From Scytonema sp. RU_4_4 (GTDB taxonomy: Bacteria; Cyanobacteriota; Cyanobacteriia; Cyanobacteriales; Nostocaceae): a stretch of 40,169 nt of DNA. The stretch spans positions 1 to 40,169 of the forward strand of contig JAAUSC010000044.1 in the NCBI GenBank assembly GCA_012031965.1, read 5' to 3'. Made by a program: the position numbers and the translations under genes. This document shows positions 17,093 to 25,916 of this stretch, piece after piece (within the stretch, counting starts at the first letter, position 1; the number at the start of each line of letters is the position of its first letter). Under the pieces are notes generated by a model, which was not told the DNA's origin, ran no database searches, and was given only the letters and a program-made list of their open reading frames with translations.

Positions 17093-17542
17093 ATGGTATT
17101 TTTTGAATTTGAAGCAGATTTTGTTGACTCCCTGCGTTGTATTCCTATGCAGGTACGCCAAAAACTTGATACTTGTGGCATCAAGTTAAAATTATCCGAT
17201 TGGAGTCATTTGACGAAAGCTGAGCGTGAAGCTTTAGTTGAATTACCTTGCTCTACAGAAGCCGAGATTCAAACATATAGGGAATATCTTCAGAACCTGA
17301 TCCTACAACGCACTGGCACACCAGCTGCCGAGCTACCAGTTGAACCATATCCCGCGTGGTTAGATGCTAAGACTGTACCAACAAATCTTCAGGAAAAAGC
17401 TAGAGAATTTGGTGCTATGCTTTCGTCTCAACAGTGGGCAGAATTAACTTCCTTACAACGTTTTGCTTTAATTAAACTTAGCCGTCCCAGCCATGAAAAT
17501 CAAAACTTTCCCAAAGCTTTGAAGGAATTCCATTTACTTTGA
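17093..17542 (+). CDS. Nitrate-reductase-associated protein
   Basis: A 149-aa soluble protein of the Nitr_red_assoc family, known from its regular neighbourhood with narB in cyanobacteria and other bacteria. It starts MVFFEFEADFVDSLRCIPM, the usual opening of the family. It continues through LTKAEREALVELPCSTEAEIQTY and has a second half with a repeated helical pattern (LSSQQWAELTSLQRFALIKL). It has no signal peptide or metal-binding motif. The function is unknown; a chaperone or maturation role for nitrate reductase is a common guess. It is 59 bp downstream of the PsiE-like gene and followed by a heptamer repeat, which probably marks the end of the nitrate cluster. Confidence 0.9.
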   Translation: MVFFEFEADFVDSLRCIPMQVRQKLDTCGIKLKLSDWSHLTKAEREALVELPCSTEAEIQTYREYLQNLILQRTGTPAAELPVEPYPAWLDAKTVPTNLQEKAREFGAMLSSQQWAELTSLQRFALIKLSRPSHENQNFPKALKEFHLL

Positions 17543-17545
17543 TGA

Positions 17546-17587
17546 GTCATTAGTCATTAGTCTTTAGTCATTAGTCTTTAGTCATTG
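17546..17587. repeat. Six tandem heptamers (GTCATTA family)
   Basis: Six 7-bp units, GTCATTA or GTCTTTA with a last GTCATTG, begin just after the end of the nitrate-reductase-associated gene. Inverted versions of the same heptamer (AATGACTAATGACTA) appear at 18008-18022. Together they bracket the repeat block between them. Heptameric short tandem repeats are common in heterocystous cyanobacteria. Confidence 0.9.
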
Positions 17588-17689
17588 GTAAGCTACCTGG
17601 GTAATTCTGAAACTTTGAGGATAGGTTACAATTTTTCAAATGACTGTATTTATAGCGGTTTTCATCCAGGTGAAGTACAGATTTATCTG

Positions 17690-17875
17690 CGTACCCTGCG
17701 GGAAGCCGCCAAGGAGCGTCTATATCTGCACGCCACATGCTACCCTACGGGAAGCCGCCCAGAGGGCGTCTACAACGGGGGGCTTTGGGGTCCCCACGGA
17801 GGAGCCAGCGCGTTGCGGAGCCAGTACTGCAGTACTGGCTCCGCAACGCAGTGGCTTGTCCGTCTGCGGTTTCTT
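17690..17875. repeat. Cluster of GC-rich interspersed repeats
   Basis: Two related units, CTGCGGGAAGCCGCCAAGG with AGCGTCTATA and CTACGGGAAGCCGCCCAGAG with GGCGTCTAC, are followed by GGGGTCCCC and the 40-bp palindrome. The base composition is far more GC-rich than its surroundings. An open reading frame crosses it (17585-17944), but it is composed of repeat sequence and I do not accept it as a gene. Similar fragments occur near 26930, 30190, 33760 and 36400. Confidence 0.8.
17810..17849. repeat. Perfect 40-bp palindrome
   Basis: The first 20 bases (17810-17829, GCGTTGCGGAGCCAGTACTG) are the exact reverse complement of the last 20 (17830-17849), with no central spacer. The centre is CTGCAG. 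The GC-rich arms could extrude as a cruciform or form a hairpin in RNA. Confidence 0.97.
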
Positions 17876-18026
17876 AACTCTTTGATGTACCTCACTGAAT
17901 TGAAACCTGCTGTATGTAGCATCTTACACAACTATCAGTCATAATCTATGAAGAAAAATTTTACAATTTTACACCTAAGACTCTTAAATATAAATTAATA
18001 TGAACTCAATGACTAATGACTAAAAA

Positions 18027-18626
18027 ATGGTGACTAAAAAAATTTTGATGCTCGTAGGAGACTATGTGGAAGACTACGAGGTGATGGTTCCCTTCCAAGC
18101 TTTGCAAATGGTGGGACATACCGTTCATGCAGCTTGTCCGGACAAAAAAGCTGGAGAAAAAGTTAGGACTGCTATCCACGATTTTGAAGGTGACCAAACT
18201 TACAGTGAAAAACCTGGTCACAACTTCACTCTCAATGCTTCTTTTGCAGAAGTTAAAGCAGAAGACTATGATGCCTTGGTCATTCCTGGAGGACGGGCAC
18301 CTGAATATATCCGCCTTAATAAGCAAGTGCTAGAAATCACTCGCCACTTTGCCCAAGCAAACAAGCCCATTGCTGCTATTTGCCACGCCTTACAGTTATT
18401 GGCTGCTGCTGATGTCCTACAAGGCAAGAACTGCACTGCTTACCCTGCTTGTAGCACAGAGGTGTGGCGTGCTGGTGGTACCTACGTGGATGTTGGAGCT
18501 GATGAAGTTGTAGTTGATGGTAACTTAGTCACAGCACCGGCGTGGCCTGCTCATCCCCGTTGGTTGGCAGAATTTCTCAAGATATTAGGTACTAAGATTG
18601 AACATCTGGAAATGTCTGCTGTTTAG
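18027..18626 (+). CDS. DJ-1/PfpI family protein
   Basis: A 199-aa member of the DJ-1/PfpI superfamily (YhbO/YajL-like). The nucleophile-elbow motif [10 protein letters not shown] places the reactive cysteine at 119 with His120 beside it, and the acidic partner is in GDYVEDYE near residue 15-18. The core [13 protein letters not shown] segment is also typical. Members of this class act as glyoxalase III, deglycase-like or stress-response proteins; the substrate cannot be chosen here. Length is normal and there is no signal peptide. It is a single gene preceded by the repeat block and heptamers. Nothing shows that it belongs with the FHA/PrsW gene 246 bp further on. Confidence 0.92.
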   Translation: MVTKKILMLVGDYVEDYEVMVPFQALQMVGHTVHAACPDKKAGEKVRTAIHDFEGDQTYSEKPGHNFTLNASFAEVKAEDYDALVIPGGRAPEYIRLNKQVLEITRHFAQANKPIAAICHALQLLAAADVLQGKNCTAYPACSTEVWRAGGTYVDVGADEVVVDGNLVTAPAWPAHPRWLAEFLKILGTKIEHLEMSAV

Positions 18627-18872
18627 TATGTAAATTTGCACTCAAAGTTATTGACACATGAGATTGTTGGTAAAATACTGTTAAGCGTCAAATGTCAACG
18701 GTAATACTAACCAAAATTATGTCAAACTCTATGTTTATTTTGATTTTTTTCATTTCTCATTGATAAGCAGTGACTGAAGCTATAGTGGATTTAGCAATTT
18801 TGCTGTTGTGGCTAGGGTTAAGTCCTACTGCCAATTCTATGAATAAATAGTTTAGAAACACCCTGTAACTCA

Positions 18873-20273
18873 ATGACAGGCAAAAATGCAAGACAGAATG
18901 CAATCCTGCGGCAAGTGTCTGGTGTTGGAACTTCTTTGGGAGTGGAAACTCGCTACTCGCTTCTTCCCAGCCAAGAGGTCGTCATTGGACGTGACCCCAG
19001 CTGCCAAGTTGTGTTGGATGCCATGTTGTACCGCATGGTATCTCGTCGCCATGCAGCGCTTCGTCCTCTAGCTTCATCTCCAGATTTAGAATTTAGTTGG
19101 TTAATTTGTGATTTGGCTAGTGCCAATGGTACTTACTTGAACGGACAACGCTTGCAGGGTTGTCAGCAATTGATGAGCGGAGATCACATCACTTTGGGTC
19201 ATGATGGTCCAGAATTTGTTTTTGAGTGTGAACAAGACGAGCAACAAGCGACTGCGATCGCTCCATCAGCAGCTACACCGCTTCCCCCTGCAAATAGTTA
19301 CCCAACATCAACCTCGACTTATTATCAACCTCCCCCAAAACCACCAGATTCACTCAGCTTCACTCAGCTATTTCCCATTATTTCTACTGGCAAGGATTTA
19401 ACTCGTAAAGCTTATCTCGTACCAGGAGTTCTTACAGTTGTCTTCGTGGTACTTATGTTTGCCACAGTAGGTCAACCACAAGCAAATCAAGTTATAGTCG
19501 CAATTTATATAGCTTCTGCTGCTTACTACTTTATTTACCAGTTGTGTGGTAAAGCAAAGCCTTGGTGGGTGTTGTGTGCGTCGGCTTTGACGACGGCGGT
19601 TATTTTACTGACTCCGATTTTGGATTTGTTTATCTTTGTGTTTCGCGGTCTTTTACCTGGTAATTTACCCTCAGAACAAGAGCCCATTACCTTAACAGAG
19701 TTGCTGGTGCGGATGTTTTTTGGCGCTGGCTTGATGGAGGAATTACTAAAGGCAATACCTGTACTGGTGGCATTTCTTATTGCTAGGTTAGTCCCATCAC
19801 CGTGGCGGGAACGCATCGGTGTCACGGAACCTCTTGATGGTATTCTGCTAGGAACAGCTTCTGCTGTGGGCTTTACCCTGTTGGAAACGTTGGGACAATA
19901 TGTGCCAACTATTACTCAAAGTGTCTCTGCACAATCGGGCTTAGGAACTGGTCAACTTGTGGGTTTGCAACTGCTCATTCCACGAATTCTCGGTTCTGTT
20001 GCTGGACACATGGCTTACAGTGGATATTTCGGCTATTTTATTGGTTTGGCTGTCCTCAAACCCTCTAAAAGCTGGCAAATTCTGTCAGTTGGTTATCTGA
20101 CCGCAGCCGGATTACACGCTTTGTGGAATGCAACGGGACTTTTTAACAGTTTACTGTTAGTGATTGTTGGAGTCTTGTCTTACGCCTTTTTGATGGCAGC
20201 TATTCTTAAAGCTAGGGCGCTTTCACCAACGCGATCACAAAATTTTGCTACCCGTTTTCTTGGACCTAAGTAA
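18873..20273 (+). CDS. FHA domain fused to PrsW-type intramembrane protease
   Basis: A 466-aa two-part protein. Residues about 20-120 form an FHA phosphothreonine-binding domain (VVIGRDPSCQVVL, SRRHAAL, DLASANGTYLNGQRL). A Pro/Thr/Ser-rich linker (about 125-165) joins it to a membrane domain with about eight helices. The membrane part has all PrsW-family catalytic motifs: MEELLK (Glu289, Glu290 and Lys293), GFTLLE (333-338), His379 in AGHMAYSGYFGYF and HALWN (415-419). PrsW enzymes are metalloproteases that cut substrates in the membrane, for example anti-sigma factors. The FHA domain suggests that substrates are recruited, or activity gated, by Thr phosphorylation. It converges on a minus-strand set with a second FHA protein and a PP2C phosphatase. 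Confidence 0.9.
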   Translation: MTGKNARQNAILRQVSGVGTSLGVETRYSLLPSQEVVIGRDPSCQVVLDAMLYRMVSRRHAALRPLASSPDLEFSWLICDLASANGTYLNGQRLQGCQQLMSGDHITLGHDGPEFVFECEQDEQQATAIAPSAATPLPPANSYPTSTSTYYQPPPKPPDSLSFTQLFPIISTGKDLTRKAYLVPGVLTVVFVVLMFATVGQPQANQVIVAIYIASAAYYFIYQLCGKAKPWWVLCASALTTAVILLTPILDLFIFVFRGLLPGNLPSEQEPITLTELLVRMFFGAGLMEELLKAIPVLVAFLIARLVPSPWRERIGVTEPLDGILLGTASAVGFTLLETLGQYVPTITQSVSAQSGLGTGQLVGLQLLIPRILGSVAGHMAYSGYFGYFIGLAVLKPSKSWQILSVGYLTAAGLHALWNATGLFNSLLLVIVGVLSYAFLMAAILKARALSPTRSQNFATRFLGPK

Positions 20274-20635
20274 TCAGCGCAACGACATGATGATGCACAG
20301 CAGTGACCTTCACCAAAAGCAATGATGGTGTCGCTATTGTCGTATTATCCCATTCTGTATCGGGTTATGCTGTATAAATATGTCAGTACAGAGGCGATGA
20401 TTCATTATATAGTTCACTCTTGAGTCCACAAGCGACGACTGTTGCTGCACTCAACTTGCTTGTTATACGTTTTGAATGTGCTTAGTTTGCAACTAGCTAC
20501 ACAGAGATGAACTTTGGATATTTTGTGTCTAGATGAGAAAAACTCTGCATTTTAAGATTAGCAACAAAATTGTTGCTTGCAGGCAAAGCAAATTGTCCTC
20601 TGGGTTGGAGCAATGCAGGAAAGGGGGAACAAATA
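20274..20635. other. Convergent intergenic region with a small hairpin
   Basis: About 360 bases between convergent genes, with no gene visible. AGCAACAA (20560-20567) pairs with TTGTTGCT (20570-20577), about 60 bases after the stop of the minus-strand 215-aa gene. It could act as a weak terminator for that strand, although the T-run is poor. Confidence 0.4.
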
Positions 20636-21283
20636 TTAGCCTTCTTCTTCAATGTTCTTAAGCTCACCAAGCGCATGGTAAGCAACTGCTAAACTCACTT
20701 TTGCCTTCTCAATTTCAGATAGATTTGTCCAGTCACGATTGCCTACGTTTTCTACAACAGAGTTGACATTTTGCTGTTCACCGCTCCTCATAGCGTAAGC
20801 GAAGGGACGTGCCATAACCAAAAGGTCATCTGTTTCCCAATTGGGTAATACAGATTGAACACACTGAACCAGTTGCTCGCCCTTAGATTGCCCAGAATAA
20901 AAAATCTCAGTCGCTTTTTGGGCGATCGCCGTTATCCAATCTTGAGGGACGCTGGCGGCGAAACCTGCTTGTAAATTTTTTTGAAGATTCGCCAAGACAG
21001 AAGTTTTTGTATTACATTTGTAGTATTGAGAATTGAGGTTATTATGCCAAAGTGTATCCAAGTGATTGTAAAAAGCCTGTGAACGTTCTGTCAGTTCCTC
21101 ATCAAGGACATCCTCTAACTGGAACTGTTGTTCTAGTTGTACAAAATAGTCTTCTGATTGTTCATCTGCAAGATTCCAAGGATATGTAGCATCATCGGGT
21201 TCAAGCAGTGCTTCTAAAAGCTCTAAATCGACTTGATCTCGTAGGGAACGGGAAGTTTTTGAACCGTTGATTTTCTTAATCAT
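20636..21283 (-). CDS. Uncharacterised 215-aa protein in the FHA/CHAT cluster
   Basis: I do not recognise a named family. The protein is acidic and soluble, with no signal peptide or membrane segment. The N-terminus is basic (MIKKINGSKTSRSLR), followed by a Glu/Asp/Leu-rich helical part (about 20-75). The C-terminal half (about 95-210) has SVPQDWITAIAQKATEIF and ends SEIEKAKVSLAVAYHALGEL, with regular helical periodicity. The ATG at 21283 has a good AGGAG ribosome binding site 8 bases upstream. It lies 140 bp downstream of the CHAT-FHA gene on the same strand and is probably co-transcribed with it and the PP2C gene. That makes it a candidate substrate, adaptor or inhibitor of the protease; this is inference from position only. 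Confidence 0.8.
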   Translation of the reverse strand: MIKKINGSKTSRSLRDQVDLELLEALLEPDDATYPWNLADEQSEDYFVQLEQQFQLEDVLDEELTERSQAFYNHLDTLWHNNLNSQYYKCNTKTSVLANLQKNLQAGFAASVPQDWITAIAQKATEIFYSGQSKGEQLVQCVQSVLPNWETDDLLVMARPFAYAMRSGEQQNVNSVVENVGNRDWTNLSEIEKAKVSLAVAYHALGELKNIEEEG

Positions 21284-21423
21284 GTGTCGCTCCTGATTAA
21301 TTATTTAGTAGTATTGACAGCTACAACTGCCAAAATCTCATTTCCGCAAAAAGAATGCTGTTTTCTTCAAAAGTGCTGGTTGACAATGCTAGCTAAAATA
21401 TGGAAAACCTGTGCTTCCAACCC

Positions 21424-23013
21424 TTATGCAGAGGAATGATCAATGATGAACTCCCAAGGTTGACTTTTTGTACTACCAAACTTTAACTGCATACCAGACT
21501 GTAACGGAACTTCCTGACGATGGATTTGTTGCCAAGTATTAGCTTGCAAAACCCAGGTTGTCCCGTAGGTGGATAAATCTTGCAGGTAATAGGTTCGCAC
21601 TGGGGAAGCTTCTGTCAGAGTATTTCGAAATAATATCTCAGCATGGCGTTTGGAAACCGAAGGCTCTGGAATGACGATATCATTGTCTGGTGTGCGCCCA
21701 ATGCGCGTAATTCCTGGTCGCAATGACCAAGTTTTACCTCCTGGGGAGAGCGATCGCAAAGAAGCGTTGGAGAGCAAAGAACCTATTCCTGGAATAGAAG
21801 TTTCCGGGAGTTCTGTAATCCCTTCATCAAAATTCTTTATGAGTTCCCCATTGTAATCTGGGTGTTGGTAAAGAATGGGCAATGTCCAAGCGGGTTGATT
21901 GAACCTGTAAACGATTAATAGCTGTTGCCTTGCTTCAGCAACTGCTTCGTCAATTGGCTTGCGCGATCGCAAAGCAGCAGCAAAGGCTTTAATAAAAGTG
22001 TGGCTTTCATGAGATGCGATTTCATCACGCATCGCCAAAACTGCAGGCAAACCTTGACGTATTAACACTTCTGCTAAACTGCTGTGGGGTACAGCCTGGT
22101 GATTAGCAGCAGCTGGTTGTGCTCCCCAACAAGCATTGAAAACTGCCAGTCTTACACCTGTACGAGTTAAAACTTGGGCTAATTCCATTCCATTGAGGGT
22201 CATACCCGGTCGCAAAAATAATAAACCTCCGTCTGGTCCTTGCAGACCGTGACCAGCGTAAAATAAGACGTTGTATACCCTAGTTTCTAGCTGTTGAATC
22301 AACTCCTGCGGAGTTGGTTGCAGGAGTGTATTCACCATACAGGGTGCGTACCCACTGTAACTGTTAGCCACAACAGAGCCATTAGAAAGAGTTTGTTTGA
22401 GCATATCGGCTTCTTCGTCAAGTTGCAGCCGCTCTTTATCTTCACCCAAAACCAACAGTATGTTTAACGCTTGTTCTGAGCGTAAATATGGTAATGGTTC
22501 GACTTCACTAGTGGTACGACTAAAGAGTATGTGTTGCGACAGAGAAATAGCAGATTGACCAGGTTCGCGCTGCATAATTTCCCACGGTAGGGCAATGAGA
22601 TCTGGCTCACGAATTTCTAGTCGCACGCGCAAACGCGTATGCTGACCCATAGCAATCCCACGACTGCGTTCAAAGCTATTGAGAATTGGTCCGTCAAATA
22701 CCCAACCCCACAGACTAATTCCCAAATATTGCATTAAACGAGCAGTGTAACTGGTCGGTTGACCGGAAGTTGGTACAACTAAGTCCAAAGGGAGAGGATT
22801 TACTGGGTTGGGTGTTGCTCCTGGGGAAATATCCAAGCGGCTATGACCGGCAAACATTTGCTGCCATTCTTGCCACGCTTGAGTTAGATGTGGAAGCCAC
22901 ACACAATCATGCAGAACATAGCCACTGGGATAGGGAGCGTTCACCACCCAAATGGCGAAACTGTCATTGCCGGTGTTGACGAGACGGGCGATCGCCAGGT
23001 TGAGGGATGGCAT
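21424..23013 (-). CDS. CHAT protease domain fused to FHA domain
   Basis: A 529-aa protein, counted from the ATG at 23013 (MPSLNLAIARLV); an in-frame TTG at 23052 is unlikely. The CHAT (caspase HetF-associated with TPRs) domain occupies about residues 180-390. It has both catalytic residues, His255 in FYAGHGLQG and Cys295 in VFNACWGAQ, so it should be an active caspase-like cysteine protease. A C-terminal FHA domain (about 435-525) has IGRTPDNDIVI, SVSKRHAEI and LQDLSTYGTTW, the usual phosphothreonine-binding loops. It lacks the TPR array often seen with CHAT. It lies 196 bp downstream of the PP2C gene and upstream of the unknown 215-aa gene, all on the minus strand. The substrate is unknown. 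Confidence 0.92.
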   Translation of the reverse strand: MPSLNLAIARLVNTGNDSFAIWVVNAPYPSGYVLHDCVWLPHLTQAWQEWQQMFAGHSRLDISPGATPNPVNPLPLDLVVPTSGQPTSYTARLMQYLGISLWGWVFDGPILNSFERSRGIAMGQHTRLRVRLEIREPDLIALPWEIMQREPGQSAISLSQHILFSRTTSEVEPLPYLRSEQALNILLVLGEDKERLQLDEEADMLKQTLSNGSVVANSYSGYAPCMVNTLLQPTPQELIQQLETRVYNVLFYAGHGLQGPDGGLLFLRPGMTLNGMELAQVLTRTGVRLAVFNACWGAQPAAANHQAVPHSSLAEVLIRQGLPAVLAMRDEIASHESHTFIKAFAAALRSRKPIDEAVAEARQQLLIVYRFNQPAWTLPILYQHPDYNGELIKNFDEGITELPETSIPGIGSLLSNASLRSLSPGGKTWSLRPGITRIGRTPDNDIVIPEPSVSKRHAEILFRNTLTEASPVRTYYLQDLSTYGTTWVLQANTWQQIHRQEVPLQSGMQLKFGSTKSQPWEFIIDHSSA

Positions 23014-23209
23014 GGATTCGTTAATTTTGGTTAATCTAAGAGGTAGAATCAAATAATTTCAAATAAAAATTTGAAAAGACAAAATTTTTTGCCTTTCGAG
23101 TTTTTTGTTTAAAGCTATATCGCTTGTACTATTTTAGGCTTCTACCAGTTTATCGAGTTTTTGACGAAGTGCTGCTCTTCGGCTAATGGGCGTCACCTAT
23201 TTTAATACC

Positions 23210-25540
23210 TCACTGCTTGGGCACAGGCTTTGACTGAGACTCAGTTGTTGATTCTTTAACAGGGGATATGGAAGTCTCTTTTGAGAACTGACATCGGCTC
23301 GCTACTTCGGGTTTAGCTTTGGGAAGATTCAATGATTTGAATTTAGAGAATGAAATTTTGACTTCATCTCCCGGTTTCAGTAAAGGTTTTTTTGCTGTGG
23401 AAGAAGTTGATTGTGAGTTTGATGAACTTGCTTGCCCGATAATAGGGCAGACTCGCAAATATATCCAAGTGTCTTGCTCTGTTTTCTGTTGCTTGGGAAG
23501 AATTTGCAAAACACTACCTCTTGGAGCAAGAACTTTAGTTGTGGGCGAGGTCGTTGTTATAAACTCTATTTCACTGTTAGTCTGAATCACCCCTGCTGCA
23601 TTCGCATTAAAATTGTCCGAATTGTCCTGAGAATCACTTATGATAGGTGACTGCACAGACGGTAAGCTGTCTGTGGGAATTATGACAGGACGAGATTTCC
23701 AGATTTTCGGGATAGGAAGTAGTCCCACCTGCCACAGGTATCCCAATAAAGCGCCTCCTAATATGACTAGTGACAATACAATCAGTTGTAATGGTACTTT
23801 TATACCTTTGGCAGACTTGCTTGTTGGGATGACATGAGTTTTCTGATTTTGGCTAAAAGCTGATGAAGCCTGTCCTGTTCTTATCTGAGTGTTAGAAGCT
23901 ATTGGTAGTGTGGAGAGGTCAACAAGGGATGGTTTGAGGGTTGATTTTGGTTCTGAGTATTTAACTTGGCAGTGTACTATGGCGATCGTGACATTATCAT
24001 GTCCATTTTGGGTATTCGCTATTTCGACTAATTTATCTGTTACTTTTGCTATGTCAAAATTTTCAGTAATAATCGGTAAAATTTCTGTTTCCCAATATTG
24101 CTCTACACGGTCAAAGTCACTCAAACCGTCAGAACACAGTAGGAAAATGCAGTCTTCGTCGAGGATAAAGCGTTGTGACGTCGGATGCAATGAATTGCTG
24201 GCACTCATGCCTAATGCCTGTACCAAAGACCCGGATGCTCCCTGTTGCACTGCATCCCGGTAAGTGGCATAGCCCAACCGTACTTCACGGGAAGCAACAT
24301 CGTCATCTAAGGTGACTTGATAGCAGCCAGAGCGTGTCATCCAGTAAGCACGACTATCACCTACGTGGGTAATGTACATTTCGTGGACAATGGGCAATGC
24401 CATCACTAGCGTTGTGCCCATGCGTTGACGCCCTTGCCTATGTTCGTCGTCGTTGCGCTGGCTAATTATGTCATTAGCAGCAGCTGCTGCTGTTTCTAAG
24501 TTTGCAAGTAGAATAGCGGAGTTTATATGATCACAGGGCAATTTAGTCAGGTCATGCAGCTGCTGTTGAATGGTTTCAATGGCTAAATTTGATGCAACAT
24601 TACCTCCCTCATGTCCACCAATGCCATCACAGACAATAGCTATGGCTGTCGGCTGGGGTGGTTTGCTGATAACGCTCCCACTAGGAGGGTAACAAGCATC
24701 TTCATTACGTTGCCGACAAGGTCCAGTATCACTCTTTGTGGCAATTTTGATAATAGGTGTTTGGGTTTGCCCTAATTCTGCTAACCCTGCGTCTATAATG
24801 GCAACGAGTTGTTCACCAGAGTGTATTTCTCCAGCAATCAGACAACGACAAATTTCACGCAAAAATTCGGCGATCGCGCCATTGGCTTGTGGCTGTAACT
24901 GCTGCCAAAATTCCCCAAGTTGGGGGAAATCAGGGGAAGTTTGATTGTCATGACGCAATTCCAATAAGCGTACTAACGACCCTTCTACCCTGACCAATTC
25001 TGGGTTCAGTAAGCTAGAAACTACGCCTTCACTCGCCAGAGGTTGCCAAAGATGAGCTATCTGCCACAGCAAATTCAGTTGGCGTATTGATGTTGCGTTA
25101 CGCCAAGCTGTGGTTAACTCGCAAGCAACTTCCACTTCCAAGGGGTCTGTACTATCTAGCACTGAAAGCGGAGGTTTTTCTAAAAGTAATATTTCTTTAC
25201 TAGAAGTGCTGTTATTCATAGGCAGCAGTCCATACACCTGCGGTACGTGCAAGCGATAGGGAAATAATCGCAAGTAAGGTCTGATTGCCTGTAAATGTTC
25301 ACCATTTGGTGTTTGGGGTAACAGACCAGGCTTGGTATCCAAAACAAGCGCCTTGCTGATAACCAAATAGCGATCGGCTAATAATTCTCCAGCATTAGCC
25401 ATGCTCTGTCCGTCTGCTACAGCCCAGAGGAATCGTTTGGGTAGGGGTGTGGAGCATCGTTGACAAAATTTGTGTGTCAGGGGGTTTGGAGCTTGACAAA
25501 GTTCATTTGGGCAGTAGAGCGTCGCCGCGTCATTTTCCAT
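23210..25540 (-). CDS. Zinc ribbon, pseudokinase-like and PP2C phosphatase protein
   Basis: A 776-aa protein starting at the ATG at 25540 (MENDAATLYCPNELC); an in-frame GTG at 25597 is less likely. A zinc ribbon is formed by Cys10, Cys15, Cys26 and Cys29. Residues about 50-255 follow the layout of a Ser/Thr kinase fold (LLADRYLVI, VPQVYGLL, IAHLWQPLASEGVV, SLVRLLEL) but lack HRD and DFG, so I call this pseudokinase-like. A PP2C domain (about 265-526) has the metal-binding motifs RNEDACY, CDGIGGHEGG, HVGDSRAYW, LLCSDGLSD and GHDNVTIA. A membrane helix follows (about 582-604), then a Ser/Pro-rich tail with an SH3b-like segment. It should remove Ser/Thr phosphates, perhaps the marks read by the two nearby FHA proteins. 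First gene of its minus-strand set. Confidence 0.9.
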   Translation of the reverse strand: MENDAATLYCPNELCQAPNPLTHKFCQRCSTPLPKRFLWAVADGQSMANAGELLADRYLVISKALVLDTKPGLLPQTPNGEHLQAIRPYLRLFPYRLHVPQVYGLLPMNNSTSSKEILLLEKPPLSVLDSTDPLEVEVACELTTAWRNATSIRQLNLLWQIAHLWQPLASEGVVSSLLNPELVRVEGSLVRLLELRHDNQTSPDFPQLGEFWQQLQPQANGAIAEFLREICRCLIAGEIHSGEQLVAIIDAGLAELGQTQTPIIKIATKSDTGPCRQRNEDACYPPSGSVISKPPQPTAIAIVCDGIGGHEGGNVASNLAIETIQQQLHDLTKLPCDHINSAILLANLETAAAAANDIISQRNDDEHRQGRQRMGTTLVMALPIVHEMYITHVGDSRAYWMTRSGCYQVTLDDDVASREVRLGYATYRDAVQQGASGSLVQALGMSASNSLHPTSQRFILDEDCIFLLCSDGLSDFDRVEQYWETEILPIITENFDIAKVTDKLVEIANTQNGHDNVTIAIVHCQVKYSEPKSTLKPSLVDLSTLPIASNTQIRTGQASSAFSQNQKTHVIPTSKSAKGIKVPLQLIVLSLVILGGALLGYLWQVGLLPIPKIWKSRPVIIPTDSLPSVQSPIISDSQDNSDNFNANAAGVIQTNSEIEFITTTSPTTKVLAPRGSVLQILPKQQKTEQDTWIYLRVCPIIGQASSSNSQSTSSTAKKPLLKPGDEVKISFSKFKSLNLPKAKPEVASRCQFSKETSISPVKESTTESQSKPVPKQ

Positions 25541-25916
25541 AGTCTTCGCACCGATCAGCAGATTGGCATTTTTTTCAACAGCATTGGCTAGCGGCACTGT
25601 TGACCGCTCATATCTGATTTTGGATCACGATTTTAACTTGTGAGCGAAACTTAAGATGCTAAGAGTTGCGAAAAGTTTGCTTAATGATAAAAATAGATAT
25701 CTTTCAGTTGGTACGCAACGTGGCACATTGGACTTACTCACAGACACTTTAAGTGGATAAGGCATACAGCCATTTCTCTTGTTTATTTATCAACATACAG
25801 CATTCCCAAATTGGTCGTGAACTCCGAAACAGACCACAAAGGTTATTTCTTAGAGAATTTTGTGTTCACAAACTAAAGGGAATTGCTATTGCAGGCTGAA
25901 AACCACTATATGATGA

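Noticed and set aside
17585-17944. 119-codon open frame downstream of the nitrate-reductase-associated gene
   Set aside because: Most of it is GC-rich interspersed repeat including the 40-bp palindrome; no start signal or family-like sequence.
23013-23052. Upstream TTG start for the CHAT-FHA protein
   Set aside because: The ATG at 23013 opens a sequence that looks like the true N-terminus, and TTG would add unstructured residues.
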